Shown here one piece after another: positions 32,145-40,206 of a DNA stretch of 40,206 bases. Source of the stretch: Betaproteobacteria bacterium (GTDB taxonomy: Bacteria > Pseudomonadota > Gammaproteobacteria > Burkholderiales > Rhodocyclaceae); the NCBI GenBank assembly GCA_012026885.1, contig VEPL01000002.1:1-40206 (forward strand), read 5' to 3'. How positions within the stretch are numbered: the stretch's first letter is position 1; every line of letters starts with the position of its first letter. The translations under genes were made by a program, and so were the position numbers. A model generated the notes under the pieces. That model was not told the origin of the DNA. It did no database searches and saw only the letters and a list, made by a program, of their open reading frames with translations.

Positions 32145-33143
32145 ATGCCCACCGCCAACATCCTCCGTTGCCTCGCCCTTGCCGCCGTACCCGCCTGCGC
32201 GCTACCGGCCATTGCCCAGACCGGGCCGGATCCGGTCCAGGTCGTCACCGCCATCGAGGAGGCCTTCGGTGTCACAAAGGGCGAGCGCCGCAACCACATC
32301 AAGGGCACCTGCGCCCTCGGCGAATTCGTCGGCACGCCGGAGGCCGCCGCCTACAGCCGCTCGGAGCTGTTCTCCGGCAAGCCGCTGCCGGTGGTCGCCC
32401 GCTTCTCGCTGGCGGGCGGCAATCCGAAGGTGCCCGACACGGCGAAGAGCGGCCGCGGCATGGCGCTGCAGTTCCAGTTGCGCAATGGTTCGTCGCACCA
32501 CATCACGATGCTCAACACACCGATGTTCGGCGCCGCCACGCCGCAAACCTTCATCGACCTGATGCAGGCGCTGAAGCCCGATCCGGCCACCGGCAAGCCC
32601 GACCCGGAGAAAATGAAGGCGTTCAAGGCGAGCCACCCGGACAACCTCGCGCAATCGGAATTCCTGGCTGCCAACAACCCGCCCGCCAGCTATGCCAACA
32701 GCGCCTTCTGGGGCATCCACACCTTCAAGTTCATTGGCAGGGACAGCAAGACGACGCTGGTGCGCTGGCGCTTCGTGCCGCAGGACGGCGAGAAGCGGCT
32801 GAGCGACGAGGAACTCAAGACGGCCGGTGCCAATTTCCTCGAGCCGGCACTGATCGAACGGGCAAGCAAGGGCCCGGTGCGCTGGGACATGCTGGTCACC
32901 ATCGGCGCCCCCGGCGACCCCGAGGACAACCCGACCTTGCCGTGGTCGGCCTACCGCAAGGAAATCAAGGCCGGCACGCTGACCATTACCGCCGCGATGG
33001 CGCAGAAGGGGGCGGCCTGCGAGGCGATCAACTACGATCCGCTGATCATGGCCGACGGCATTGCGCCGACCGCCGACCCGATCCTGCAGTTCCGCTCGCC
33101 GGCCTACGCGATTTCCTTCGGCAAGCGCATCGGCGAACGCTGA
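32145..33143 (+). CDS. Periplasmic catalase-family peroxidase (SrpA-like)
   Basis: A 332-residue haem protein with a Sec signal (cleavage likely after AIA, near residue 24). The catalytic His lies in RRNHIKGTCALGEFVG, as in minimal catalases, and FSLAGGNPKVPDTAKSGRGMALQF follows. The proximal haem Tyr is in RSPAYAISFGKR near the C-terminus. These short (about 330-350) catalase relatives act mainly as peroxidases and lack the long N- and C-terminal parts of true catalases. As the last gene of the ECF operon it suggests the sigma factor answers to peroxide or another oxidant in the envelope. A strong terminator follows. Confidence 0.92.
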   Translation: MPTANILRCLALAAVPACALPAIAQTGPDPVQVVTAIEEAFGVTKGERRNHIKGTCALGEFVGTPEAAAYSRSELFSGKPLPVVARFSLAGGNPKVPDTAKSGRGMALQFQLRNGSSHHITMLNTPMFGAATPQTFIDLMQALKPDPATGKPDPEKMKAFKASHPDNLAQSEFLAANNPPASYANSAFWGIHTFKFIGRDSKTTLVRWRFVPQDGEKRLSDEELKTAGANFLEPALIERASKGPVRWDMLVTIGAPGDPEDNPTLPWSAYRKEIKAGTLTITAAMAQKGAACEAINYDPLIMADGIAPTADPILQFRSPAYAISFGKRIGER

Positions 33144-33155
33144 CTCGCCAAAAGG

Positions 33156-33193
33156 AAGCCTGCTGCGGTCGACCGGCCGCAGCAGGCTTTTTT
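33156..33193. terminator. Bidirectional intrinsic terminator
   Basis: A 13-bp stem (AAGCCTGCTGCGG with CCGCAGCAGGCTT) and an eight-base loop are followed by TTTTTT on the plus strand. It lies between the catalase-like gene (+) and ahpF (-). On the minus strand it is followed by TTCCTTTTGG, so it may serve both. Confidence 0.9.
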
Positions 33194-33207
33194 CGTGGAC
33201 CGGCCGT

Positions 33208-34761
33208 TCAGGCCGGCGCCGAGGTGCGGATCAGGTGATCGAAGGCGGCCAGCGCTGCCGTCGAGCCGGCGCCCATGGCGATGATGATCTGCTTGAACGG
33301 CACCGTGGTGCAGTCGCCGGCCGCGAAAACACCGGGCACCGAGGTCTGCCCCCGGGCGTCGATCTCGATCTCGCCGAAGCGGGTGAGGTCCACCGTGCCC
33401 TTGAGGAAGTCGGTGTTGGGCAGCAGGCCGATCTGGATGAACACGCCTTCGAGGTCGACGCGCCGGGTGTCGCCGCTGTTGCGATCCTTGTAGAGGAGCC
33501 CGTCGACCTTGCCGCCGCTGCCGGTGATCTCGGTGGTCTGCGCCATGGTCAGGATGGTGACGTTGGGCAGGCTGGCGAGCTTCCGTTGCAGGACGGCATC
33601 GGCACGCAGCTTGCCGTCGAACTCGAGCAGCGTCACGTGGCCGACGATGCCGGCCAGGTCGATCGCCGCCTCGACGCCCGAATTGCCGCCGCCCACGACC
33701 GCGACGTGCTTGCCCTTGAACAGCGGCCCGTCACAGTGCGGGCAGTAGGCGACGCCCTTGCCGCGGTACTCGCGCTCGCCGGGCACGTTCAGTTCACGCC
33801 AACGGGCGCCGGTAGCGAGGATGACCGTCTTGCTGCGCAGCGTCGCGCCGTTCTCGAGGCCGACCTCGATCAGGTTGCCCGGCGTCAGGCGGCTGGCGCG
33901 CTGCAGGTTCATCACGTCGACGTCGTAGTCCTTGACGTGTTCTTCCAGACCCATGACCAGCTTCGGGCCGTCGGTCGCCTTGACCGAGATGAAGTTCTCG
34001 ATGGCCAGCGTGTCCATGACCTGGCCGCCGAAGCGCTCGGCGACGAGGCCGGTGCGGATGCCCTTGCGCGCCGCGTAGATCGCCGCCGCCGCGCCGGCCG
34101 GGCCGCCGCCGACGATGAGCACGTCGAACGGATCCTTGGCGTCGAGCTTGCCGGCTTCACGCGCGGCAGATCCGGTGTCGATCTTCGCAAGGATTTCCTC
34201 GACCGACATGCGTCCGGCGCCGAACTCGGCGCCGTCCTGATAAACGGTCGGAACGGCCATGATCTGGCGTTCCTCGACCAGGTCCTGGAACAGCGCGCCG
34301 TCGATCATCGTGTGGCGGATGCCGGGGTTGAGGACGGCCATCAGGTTGAGCGCCTGCACGACGTCCGGGCAGTTGTGGCAGGACAGCGAAATGAAGGTCT
34401 GGAATTCGAGATTGACCGGCAGCGCCTTGATCTGCTCGATGATTTCCGGCTCGACCTTGGGCGGGTGGCCGCCCGTCTGCAGCAGGGCGAGAATCAGCGA
34501 GGTAAATTCGTGGCCCATCGGCAGGCCGGCGAACCGGATGCGCGCCGCTTCACCGGGCAGGCCGACGGTGAAGGAGGGGCGCAGCGCGGCGTCGCCACCT
34601 TCGCGCAGGCTGACCTTGTCCGAGAGTTCGGCAATGTCCTGCAGCATGCCGCGCATTTCGGCTGCCGTTGCGCTGTCATCGAGCGAGGCGACAAGCTCGA
34701 TCGGCCTTTGCAGTTTCTCGAGGTAAGCCTTGAGTTGCGTCTTGATGTTGGTGTCCAGCAT
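33208..34761 (-). CDS. ahpF: Alkyl hydroperoxide reductase subunit F
   Basis: A 517-residue flavoprotein disulfide reductase that passes electrons from NADH to AhpC. The N-terminal thioredoxin-like domain has CHNC (Cys128, Cys131). The FAD motif is GGGPAG (218-223), and the redox-active CPHC lies at 340-343. A second dinucleotide motif GGGNSG (NAD) is near residue 357. The C-terminal [10 protein letters not shown] segment closes on FAD. Length matches E. coli AhpF (521). GGGAG lies about six bases before ATG 34761. It is downstream of ahpC, separated by 108 bases holding two tandem hairpins. Confidence 0.97.
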   Translation of the reverse strand: MLDTNIKTQLKAYLEKLQRPIELVASLDDSATAAEMRGMLQDIAELSDKVSLREGGDAALRPSFTVGLPGEAARIRFAGLPMGHEFTSLILALLQTGGHPPKVEPEIIEQIKALPVNLEFQTFISLSCHNCPDVVQALNLMAVLNPGIRHTMIDGALFQDLVEERQIMAVPTVYQDGAEFGAGRMSVEEILAKIDTGSAAREAGKLDAKDPFDVLIVGGGPAGAAAAIYAARKGIRTGLVAERFGGQVMDTLAIENFISVKATDGPKLVMGLEEHVKDYDVDVMNLQRASRLTPGNLIEVGLENGATLRSKTVILATGARWRELNVPGEREYRGKGVAYCPHCDGPLFKGKHVAVVGGGNSGVEAAIDLAGIVGHVTLLEFDGKLRADAVLQRKLASLPNVTILTMAQTTEITGSGGKVDGLLYKDRNSGDTRRVDLEGVFIQIGLLPNTDFLKGTVDLTRFGEIEIDARGQTSVPGVFAAGDCTTVPFKQIIIAMGAGSTAALAAFDHLIRTSAPA

Positions 34762-34786
34762 GCTGTTCTCCCTTCGCTGTGAATTA

Positions 34787-34820
34787 CATTGAAAAGGGGC
34801 TCGCCGGCCCCTTTGCAATG
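34787..34820 (-). terminator. Hairpin upstream of ahpF (possible attenuator)
   Basis: A 14-base stem (CATTGAAAAGGGGC with GCCCCTTTGCAATG, one A-G mismatch) closes a six-base loop. Read on the minus strand after ahpC, it ends in GCCCCTTTTC. It can act as a partial terminator so that ahpC is expressed above ahpF. Confidence 0.45.
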
Positions 34821-34822
34821 GA

Positions 34823-34856
34823 ATCCGCACCGCTCCCGGAGGAGCGGTTTGGCGGA
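34823..34856 (-). promoter_or_regulatory. Hairpin just after ahpC
   Basis: ATCCGC/GCGGAT outer stem and ACCGCTCC/GGAGCGGT inner stem, with CGGA loop and a three-base bulge, form a stable structure 14 bases after the ahpC stop. It probably protects the ahpC 3' end. It sits directly before the second hairpin in the transcript. Confidence 0.4.
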
Positions 34857-34869
34857 TATCGGTTGCGCC

Positions 34870-35433
34870 TCAGATCTTGCCGACCAGGTCGATGGACGGT
34901 GCCAGGGTCTTTTCGCCTTCCTTCCACTTGGCCGGGCAGACTTCGCTCGGGTGCGAGGCGACGTACTGGGCGGCCTTGAGCTTGCGCAGGGTTTCCGAGA
35001 CGTCGCGGGCGATCGCGTTGTCGTGGACTTCCATGGTCTTGATGACACCGTCGGGGTTGATGACGAAGGTGCCGCGCAGGGCCAGGCCGGCTTCCGGGAT
35101 ATGCACGCCGAAGGCATTGGTCAGCGCGTGGGTCGGGTCGCCGACCAGCGGGAACCGGGCCTTGCCGACGGCCGGCGAGGTTTCGTGCCAGACCTTGTGC
35201 GAGAAGTGGGTGTCGGTAGTGACGATGTAGACCTCGGCGCCGGCCTTCTGGAACTCGGCGTAATGCTCGGCGGCATCTTCGATCTCGGTCGGGCAATTGA
35301 AGGTGAAGGCGGCCGGCATGAAGATCAGCACGGACCACTTGCCCTTGAGGCTGGCCTCGGTGACCTCGACGAACTTGCCGTTGTGGAAAGCCTGAGCCTT
35401 GAACGGCTGAACTTGCGTGTTGATGAGGGACAT
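34870..35433 (-). CDS. ahpC: Alkyl hydroperoxide reductase subunit C (peroxiredoxin)
   Basis: A 187-residue typical 2-Cys peroxiredoxin, exactly the E. coli AhpC length. The peroxidatic Cys47 is in AFTFNCPTEIE and the resolving Cys near residue 166 is in SEVCPAKWKEG. It reduces H2O2, alkyl hydroperoxides and peroxynitrite using electrons from AhpF. An AGGAG ribosome site lies eight bases upstream of ATG 35433. An in-frame extension upstream is rejected because the family N-terminus is MSLINT. Divergent from napD across 285 bases that contain OxyR-like and FNR-like sites. Confidence 0.98.
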   Translation of the reverse strand: MSLINTQVQPFKAQAFHNGKFVEVTEASLKGKWSVLIFMPAAFTFNCPTEIEDAAEHYAEFQKAGAEVYIVTTDTHFSHKVWHETSPAVGKARFPLVGDPTHALTNAFGVHIPEAGLALRGTFVINPDGVIKTMEVHDNAIARDVSETLRKLKAAQYVASHPSEVCPAKWKEGEKTLAPSIDLVGKI

Positions 35434-35479
35434 CGCTTTTTCTCCTGATGGTGTTGATGAAAACGGGATAACGAAGTGA

Positions 35480-35509
35480 ATCATAGTTCCGTCCCGCACA
35501 TAGTGCCAA
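35480..35509 (-). promoter_or_regulatory. Putative ahpC promoter
   Basis: On the minus strand TTGGCA (35509-35504), an 18-base spacer and TATGAT (35485-35480) precede ahpC. With a start near 35473 the 5' leader would be about 40 bases. Confidence 0.45.
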
Positions 35510-35530
35510 TTGAATTGAAGAATGCGAGGG

Positions 35531-35545
35531 ATAGGTTTTTCCTAT
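35531..35545. promoter_or_regulatory. OxyR-like half site upstream of ahpC
   Basis: ATAG-N7-CTAT (35531-35534 and 35542-35545) is the core unit of the OxyR tetramer site. Its centre is about 65 bases upstream of the inferred ahpC start, a usual OxyR activation position. The neighbouring units expected for a full ATAG-N7-CTAT-N7-ATAG-N7-CTAT are weak or absent. Confidence 0.45.
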
Positions 35546-35630
35546 TGCTCCGGCATTTCACCCGAGGTAGTTCGAAAGAGCTAGTGCGACGGGTTCCAAG
35601 GAACTAAGCGAAAAGCCCGGTATGGACAAA

Positions 35631-35644
35631 TTGACTTAAATCAA
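35631..35644 (+). promoter_or_regulatory. FNR/ANR-like box upstream of napD
   Basis: TTGAC-TTAA-ATCAA matches the FNR consensus TTGAT-N4-ATCAA in nine of ten positions. It lies about 40-46 bases upstream of a plausible -10 (around 35670-35677, ACATACAAA), the standard class II activator spacing. It suggests anaerobic induction of nap. Confidence 0.55.
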
Positions 35645-35718
35645 CGGAAATTGCTCCTCGCAGGGACAACATACAAAAAGAATGAGGCGCCGCCATAGGC
35701 GTCCATCCGGAGAGATCA

Positions 35719-35976
35719 ATGAACATTTCGAGCGCCATCATCCATATCGTTCCCGAGCGGATCGAGGTGGCCGCGGCCGCCTTGGCGGCGTTGCCCGGCG
35801 TCGAGATTCATGCGCGCACCCCGGAAGGCAAGATCGTCGTCACCATCGAGGGTGACGGCACGGATACGGCCGCCAACCGCTACGTCGAGTTGCACGGAAT
35901 TCCCGGCGTGATGTCGGTGGCCATGGTTTATCAATATTGCGACGACGAGTCGGATAGCGAGGAGGTAGCAGCGTGA
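35719..35976 (+). CDS. napD: Nap chaperone NapD
   Basis: An 85-residue cytoplasmic chaperone that binds the twin-arginine signal of NapA and holds it back until cofactors are in place. The N-terminus [16 protein letters not shown] and the [20 protein letters not shown] strand match the ferredoxin-like NapD fold. The C-terminus is acidic ([12 protein letters not shown]). GGAGAG lies before the ATG. The stop overlaps the napA GTG (GTGA at 35973), so the two are translationally coupled. First gene of napDABC. Confidence 0.95.
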   Translation: MNISSAIIHIVPERIEVAAAALAALPGVEIHARTPEGKIVVTIEGDGTDTAANRYVELHGIPGVMSVAMVYQYCDDESDSEEVAA

Positions 35977-38486
35977 AACTCAATCGACGGGATTTCATCA
36001 AGGCCAATGCGGCCGCCGCGGCGATGTCCGCAGCCGGGATCGCGGCCCCGACGGCCGCGGTGGCTGCCGGCGCCGACGAGATTCGCTGGGACAAGACGGC
36101 CTGCCGCTTCTGCGGCACCGGTTGTGGCGTGCTGGTCGGTGTCCAGGACGGGCGCGTGGTCGCCACCCAGGGCGACCCGGATGCGCCGGTCAACCGCGGC
36201 CTCAACTGCATCAAGGGCTACTTCCTCTCCAAGATCATGTACGGAAGCGACCGCCTGAAGACGCCGCTGCTGCGCATGAAGGACGGCAAGTACGACAAGA
36301 ACGGCGAGTTCAAGCCGATCACCTGGAAACAGGCCTTCGACATCATGGAGGAAAAGGTCCGCGAGACCCTGAAGACCAAGGGGCCGAACGGGCTGGCGAT
36401 GTTCGGCTCGGGGCAATGGACGGTCTGGGAAGGCTATGCCGCTTCCAAGCTCTGGAAGGCCGGCTTCCGCACCAATAACATCGATCCCAATGCCCGCCAC
36501 TGCATGGCCTCGGCGGTTGCCGGCTTCATGCGCACCTTCGGCATCGACGAGCCGATGGGCTGCTATGACGACATCGAGCATGGCGACGCCTTCTTCCTGT
36601 GGGGCTCGAACATGGCCGAGATGCATCCGATCCTGTGGACGCGCATCACCGACCGCAAGCTCTCGAGCAAGCATGTCAAGGTCGGCGTGCTATCGACCTT
36701 CGAGCACCGTTCGTTCGAGCTGGCCGACATCCCCATGGTGTTCAAGCCGAACACCGACCTGGCGATCCTCAATTTCATCTGCCATCACATCATCAGCACC
36801 GGCAAGGTGAATCAGGACTTCGTCGCCAAGCACGTCAAGTTCAAGAAGGGCGAGACCGACATCGGCTTCGGCTTGCGTCCCAATAACGAACTCGAGAAGA
36901 ACGCGACGCAGAACGGCTATCCCGGCGAGGACGGCAAGCCGAAGGGCAACCCCGGCGGCGCCGCCGACATCAGCTTCGACGACTTCAAGAAGTACGTCGC
37001 CGACTATCCCGTAGACAAGGTCTCCAAGCTGTCCGGCGTGCCGGCCAAGGACCTGATCGCGATGGCCGATCTCTATGCCGATCCCAAGGTCAAGTGCGTT
37101 TCCTTCTGGACCATGGGCTTCAACCAGCATACGCGCGGCACGTGGGTCAATAACATGATCTACAACGTTCACTTGCTGGTCGGCAAGATTTCCGAGCCTG
37201 GCAACAGCCCGTTCTCGCTGACCGGCCAGCCGTCCGCCTGCGGCACGGCACGCGAGGTCGGCACCTTCGCCCACCGCCTGCCGGCCGACATGGTCGTCAC
37301 CAATCCCGAGCACCGCAAGCACACCGAGGAGATCTGGGGGCTGCCCGACGGGACGCTGCCGGACAAGATCGGCCTGCACGCGGTTGCCATGGCGCGCGCG
37401 CTCAAGGACGGCAAGGTCGGTTTCTACTGGCAGCAGTGCAACAACAACATGCAGGCCGGCCCGAACATCAACGGCGAGTTGTATCCCGGCTGGCGCAACC
37501 CGGCGGCGTTCGTCGTGGTTTCCGATCCCTATCCGACCGTGTCGGCGATGGCCGCCGACCTCATCCTGCCGACCGCCATGTGGGTCGAGAAGGAAGGGGC
37601 CTATGGCAACGCCGAACGGCGTACCCAGTTCTGGCACCAGCAGGTCAAGGCGCCCGGCGAGGCGCGCTCGGACATCTGGCAACTGATGGAATTTTCCAAG
37701 CGCTTCAAGGTCGAGGACGTCTGGCCGGCCGAGCTGATCGCCAAGGATACCAAGGTCAAGGGCAAGACGCTGTTCGACGTTCTCTATGCCAACGGCGTGA
37801 TCAACAAGTACAAGCTGAACGAAATCGAGGCCGGATTCGACAACGATGAATCGAAGTACTTCGGTTTCTACGTCCAGAAGGGCATGTTCGAGGAGTATCG
37901 CAAGTTCGGCGTCGGCCATGGCCATGACCTCGCACCGTTCGATAGCTATCACAAGGCGCGCGGCCTGCGCTGGCCGGTGGTCGACGGCAAGGAGACGCTG
38001 TGGCGCTTCCGCGAAGGCTACGATCCCTACGTCAAGAAGGGCGAAGGCGTCCGCTTCTACGGCCACAAGGACGGCAAGGCGGTCATCTTCGCACTGCCCT
38101 ATCAGGATCCGCCCGAGATGCCGGACAAGGAATTCGACCTGTGGCTGAGCACGGGCCGCGTCCTCGAGCACTGGCACACCGGTTCGATGACCCGGCGCGT
38201 TCCCGAGTTGTACAAGTCCTTCCCGGACGCTGTCGTCTTCATGCATCCGGATGACGCAAGGGACAGGAAACTGCAGCGCGGCATGGAGGTCAAGATCGCC
38301 TCCCGCCGCGGCGAGGTGGTGATGCGCGTCGAGACGCGCGGTCGCAACAAGCCGCCGCGCGGTCTGGTGTTTATCCCCTTCTTCGACGCCGGCCGCCTGG
38401 TTAACAAGCTGACTCTGGACGCGACCTGCCCGATCTCGAAGGAGACGGATTACAAGAAATGCGCGGTCAAGGTCACCAGGGCCTGA
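35973..38486 (+). CDS. napA: Periplasmic nitrate reductase catalytic subunit NapA
   Basis: An 837-residue molybdenum enzyme that reduces nitrate to nitrite in the periplasm. A twin-arginine signal (NRRDFIK, residues 4-10) starts the protein. The [4Fe-4S] ligands are Cys44, Cys47, Cys51 and Cys79 (CX2CX3CX27C). The Mo ligand is Cys177 in [12 protein letters not shown]-binding segments continue to the C-terminus. Length fits the family (about 830). The GTG start has GGAGG seven bases upstream. It is coupled to napD and followed after 70 bases by napB, with a GC-rich hairpin in the gap. Confidence 0.98.
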   Translation: MKLNRRDFIKANAAAAAMSAAGIAAPTAAVAAGADEIRWDKTACRFCGTGCGVLVGVQDGRVVATQGDPDAPVNRGLNCIKGYFLSKIMYGSDRLKTPLLRMKDGKYDKNGEFKPITWKQAFDIMEEKVRETLKTKGPNGLAMFGSGQWTVWEGYAASKLWKAGFRTNNIDPNARHCMASAVAGFMRTFGIDEPMGCYDDIEHGDAFFLWGSNMAEMHPILWTRITDRKLSSKHVKVGVLSTFEHRSFELADIPMVFKPNTDLAILNFICHHIISTGKVNQDFVAKHVKFKKGETDIGFGLRPNNELEKNATQNGYPGEDGKPKGNPGGAADISFDDFKKYVADYPVDKVSKLSGVPAKDLIAMADLYADPKVKCVSFWTMGFNQHTRGTWVNNMIYNVHLLVGKISEPGNSPFSLTGQPSACGTAREVGTFAHRLPADMVVTNPEHRKHTEEIWGLPDGTLPDKIGLHAVAMARALKDGKVGFYWQQCNNNMQAGPNINGELYPGWRNPAAFVVVSDPYPTVSAMAADLILPTAMWVEKEGAYGNAERRTQFWHQQVKAPGEARSDIWQLMEFSKRFKVEDVWPAELIAKDTKVKGKTLFDVLYANGVINKYKLNEIEAGFDNDESKYFGFYVQKGMFEEYRKFGVGHGHDLAPFDSYHKARGLRWPVVDGKETLWRFREGYDPYVKKGEGVRFYGHKDGKAVIFALPYQDPPEMPDKEFDLWLSTGRVLEHWHTGSMTRRVPELYKSFPDAVVFMHPDDARDRKLQRGMEVKIASRRGEVVMRVETRGRNKPPRGLVFIPFFDAGRLVNKLTLDATCPISKETDYKKCAVKVTRA

Positions 38487-38515
38487 TGCGGTCGACCATC
38501 GAATTGGACGAAAAA

Positions 38516-38539
38516 GGCGGCCGGGTCGCTCCGGCCGCC
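38516..38539. promoter_or_regulatory. GC-rich hairpin between napA and napB
   Basis: A perfect nine-bp stem, GGCGGCCGG with CCGGCCGCC, and a six-base loop. AAAAA precedes it, so on the minus strand it has a T-run and would be an antisense terminator. On the sense strand it could protect the napDA mRNA end or separate napA from napB in expression. Confidence 0.5.
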
Positions 38540-38556
38540 AACGGGAGGAAAACGAC

Positions 38557-38991
38557 ATGAAACGATTCTTCGCTCTGGCGGCGCTGGCAGCCGGAATGAC
38601 CTTCGCGGGGGCGGGCGTCACCTTTGCGCAGGAACTGGTCAATGAAATCGGCGGCGTGACGATCGAGGGCAATTCCAAGGTCAACATGTTCAAGCCCGAC
38701 AAGGAACGCGACATCATCCCGCGCGACTACCAGAAGCAGCCGCCGCTGATCCCGCACAGCATCAAGGGCTACGAGATCACCCAGAACTTCAACAAGTGCA
38801 TGGACTGCCATTCCAAGGAGCGGGCCGAGGAAACCGGCGCGACCAAGGTGGCGAAATCGCACTACCTCGACCGCGAGGACAAGAAGCTCGTCAATATCTC
38901 GCCGCGCCGCTACTTCTGCATGCAGTGCCACGTGCCGCAGTTCGACGCCAAGCCGTTGGTCGAGAACACCTACAAACCGGCCAAGAAATAA
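38557..38991 (+). CDS. napB: Nitrate reductase cytochrome subunit NapB
   Basis: A 144-residue dihaem c-type cytochrome that passes electrons from NapC to NapA. A signal peptide (about 1-24, VTFAQ end) is followed by two haem sites, CMDCH (81-85) and CMQCH (121-125). His ligands upstream of each site (His67 and His102 region) match NapB. Length agrees with the family (about 145-160). GGGAGG precedes ATG 38557. The stop TAA overlaps the napC ribosome-site start. Second cytochrome gene napC follows immediately. Confidence 0.96.
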   Translation: MKRFFALAALAAGMTFAGAGVTFAQELVNEIGGVTIEGNSKVNMFKPDKERDIIPRDYQKQPPLIPHSIKGYEITQNFNKCMDCHSKERAEETGATKVAKSHYLDREDKKLVNISPRRYFCMQCHVPQFDAKPLVENTYKPAKK

Positions 38992-39000
38992 GGGGGAATG

Positions 39001-39630
39001 ATGAGCTTCGAAAAATGCATGCCGGCATGGCTCCAGCGCGTGGGCCTGGTCACGGCTCTTTTGATCTTCATCGGCGGCATCGTCTTCTGGGGTGGTTTCA
39101 ACTGGGCGCTCGAGGAGACGAATAAGGAATCATTCTGTATCTCCTGTCATGAGATGAAGGAGAATGTCTTCCGCGAGTACCAGAACACGATTCACTACAC
39201 CAACCGTACCGGCGTGCGGGCCACCTGCCCTGACTGCCATGTGCCCAAGGAGTGGGGGCCGAAGATCATCCGCAAGATCCAGGCGTCCAACGAGGTCTGG
39301 CACAAGCTGCTCGGCAGCATCGATACCCCGGAAAAGTTCAACGCCAAACGCGACCAGCTCGCCCAGAACGAGTGGAAGCGCATGAAGGCAAACAATTCGC
39401 AGGAGTGCCGCAACTGCCACAACTTCGACTACATGGATTACACCGAGCAGGGCGCCCGTGCCGCGCGCACCCACCCGGCGGCCTTCGACGAAGGCAAGAC
39501 CTGCATCGATTGCCACAAGGGCGTCGCCCATCGCCTGCCGCGCATCGACCAGCATATAGGCCAGCAGAACGAGGGCGCGATCGAGATCTCGCACGGCGAA
39601 AAGCCGCAAGCCAAGGCCGAAGCCAAATAG
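39001..39630 (+). CDS. napC: NapC/NirT-family tetrahaem quinol dehydrogenase
   Basis: A 209-residue membrane-anchored cytochrome that takes electrons from quinol and gives them to NapB. One N-terminal membrane helix (about 16-36) is followed by four haem sites: CISCH (46-50), CPDCH (76-80), CRNCH (136-140) and CIDCH (168-172). The C-terminal [11 protein letters not shown] is a charged tail. Two ATGs are adjacent (38998 and 39001); the second is better spaced from AGGGGG. No napE, F, G or H gene is present here. An intrinsic terminator follows. Confidence 0.96.
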   Translation: MSFEKCMPAWLQRVGLVTALLIFIGGIVFWGGFNWALEETNKESFCISCHEMKENVFREYQNTIHYTNRTGVRATCPDCHVPKEWGPKIIRKIQASNEVWHKLLGSIDTPEKFNAKRDQLAQNEWKRMKANNSQECRNCHNFDYMDYTEQGARAARTHPAAFDEGKTCIDCHKGVAHRLPRIDQHIGQQNEGAIEISHGEKPQAKAEAK

Positions 39631-39656
39631 TCAGGATTGTCCGTGTTCGCATCGAG

Positions 39657-39685
39657 AAGCCCCGGCACGGCCCGGGGCTTTTTTT
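39657..39685 (+). terminator. Intrinsic terminator of the nap operon
   Basis: AAGCCCCGG pairs with CCGGGGCTT around a six-base loop (CACGGC) and is followed by a T-run to 39685. It ends the napDABC transcript 27 bases after napC. Confidence 0.92.
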
Positions 39686-39768
39686 GCCGGGCGACACAAA
39701 TCTGCCGAAATTCGCCGTTTCCCGCTCGGGGCCCTGCTTTTCGCCAACACGAATCGAAAAAGGTGTGC

Positions 39769-39774
39769 TACTTT
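39769..39774 (+). promoter_or_regulatory. Possible extended -10 of the HU gene
   Basis: TG-C-TACTTT at 39766-39774 resembles an extended -10 (TGnTATAAT). No good -35 was seen. It is about 60 bases before the HU start codon. Confidence 0.3.
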
Positions 39775-39836
39775 TATCGGGCGCCGTGCCAACGGCCAGT
39801 TTTCTTAACCACCAAAGGGTAACAGGAGGCACTTAG

Positions 39837-40136
39837 ATGAATAAATCCGAGCTGGTCGAAGTTGCTGCAAAAGAAGCTGGTATCACCAAGGCTGCTGCCG
39901 ACAAGGCGTTGTCCGCCATCATCGGCGCCGTCGTCAAGACCGTTTCGAAGGGCGATTCCGTCACGCTCGTCGGTTTCGGCACGTTCAAGTCCGCCAAGCG
40001 CGCTGCGCGTACCGGCAAGAACCCGAAGACCGGTGCGACGTTGAAGATCCCGGCCACGACCGTGCCCAAGTTCACCGCCGGCACTGCCTTCAAGGCGGCT
40101 GTCGCTGCCAAGAAGACCGCGGCGAAGAAGAAGTAA
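39837..40136 (+). CDS. HU-family DNA-binding protein
   Basis: A 99-residue HU/IHF-fold protein that bends and compacts DNA. Residues 1-90 show MNKSELVEVAAKEAGITKAAADKAL, GDSVTLVGFGTFKSAKRAARTGKNPKTG with the DNA-binding arm, and PKFTAGTAFKAAV. The C-terminus adds a basic tail, AAKKTAAKKK, about ten residues beyond E. coli HU (90). Lys/Ala tails of this kind occur in some betaproteobacterial HU proteins and resemble histone H1 tails. A strong AGGAGG site precedes ATG 39837. Whether it is HupA- or HupB-like cannot be told here. Confidence 0.95.
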   Translation: MNKSELVEVAAKEAGITKAAADKALSAIIGAVVKTVSKGDSVTLVGFGTFKSAKRAARTGKNPKTGATLKIPATTVPKFTAGTAFKAAVAAKKTAAKKK

Positions 40137-40150
40137 ACTGCCTCACCCCC

Positions 40151-40179
40151 GGCGGGGTTCGCCCAAGGCGGACCTCGCC
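40151..40179 (+). other. Hairpin after the HU gene
   Basis: A 13-bp stem (GGCGGGGTTCGCC with GGCGGACCTCGCC, two G-T pairs) and a three-base loop lie 14 bases after the HU stop. No T-run follows before the window ends, so it may stabilise the mRNA rather than terminate it. Confidence 0.4.
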
Positions 40180-40206
40180 GCTCCAGAAGATGAACAACCC
40201 GAACCC

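Noticed and set aside
36690..38717. A 675-codon open frame antisense to napA
   Set aside because: It lacks any domain and covers the conserved napA gene; it also crosses the antisense terminator hairpin.

Overview
The window reads as a chromosomal segment of a high-GC betaproteobacterium. Rhodocyclales (Dechloromonas/Azonexus-like) is my best guess, inferred from the long-form leuA, the napDABC order, the rsmI-yraN-SIS-dolP block and the overall codon style. There are no phage genes, transposases, CRISPR arrays, tRNAs or rRNAs. Nearly all of the sequence is coding, and no gene-free stretch exceeds 300 bases.

Layout. 1-916 (-): 5' part of a periplasmic haem fatty-acid cis/trans isomerase. 1038-4688 (+): YajR-like MFS transporter, ssb and kup. 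4692-6297 (-): a two-gene unit of rfaE2 (LPS heptose activation) and a membrane diguanylate cyclase. 6379-15592: a divergently expressed MerR/B12-binding (CarH/LitR-type) regulator and ten tightly packed genes. These are an exported glutathione peroxidase, folE2, an FAD amine-oxidase-like protein, a DUF1365 protein, a cyclopropane-synthase-like methyltransferase, a chalcone-isomerase-like protein, an MFS carrier, a DUF3833 lipoprotein, an SDR and an NTF2-like protein. 15569-17678 (-): RCK-domain K+ channel and a DUF6394-like membrane protein. 17716-20582: dolP, SIS isomerase, HIRAN protein and yraN, divergent from rsmI. 20635-22837 (+): PAS-GGDEF protein and pyrC. 22963-25579 (-): two small lipoproteins and leuA. 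25713-27599 (+): an Lrp regulator, then a less GC-rich patch with two unknown membrane proteins and a decayed copy of the lrp 3' end. 27770-28720 (-): exported MBL-fold hydrolase. 28829-29209 (+): RNase P RNA, followed by a methyltransferase gene. 30432-33143 (+): an ECF sigma/anti-sigma module with a lipoprotein and a periplasmic catalase-like peroxidase. 33208-35433 (-): ahpC-ahpF. 35719-39630 (+): napDABC. 39837-40136 (+): an HU-family protein.

The most interesting system is the 6379-15592 locus. The regulator keeps most of the adenosylcobalamin-pocket signature of CarH/LitR photoreceptors. The regulator/operon spacer carries 11-bp-spaced repeats overlapping two face-to-face promoters that share one -10 element. 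The gene content resembles the singlet-oxygen/light lipid-remodelling sets known from Rhodobacter (RpoE-ChrR) and Pseudomonas. The cyclopropane-synthase homologue has replaced two of the five bicarbonate ligands of E. coli Cfa, which suggests fatty-acyl methylation rather than ordinary cyclopropanation. My inference is a light- or B12-controlled programme that remodels membrane lipids and detoxifies peroxides.

Other themes are oxidative-stress defence (ahpCF with an OxyR-like site; the ECF module with a plausible self-controlled promoter), anaerobic nitrate reduction (nap with an FNR-like box) and LPS heptose synthesis (rfaE2 plus a GmhA-like isomerase).
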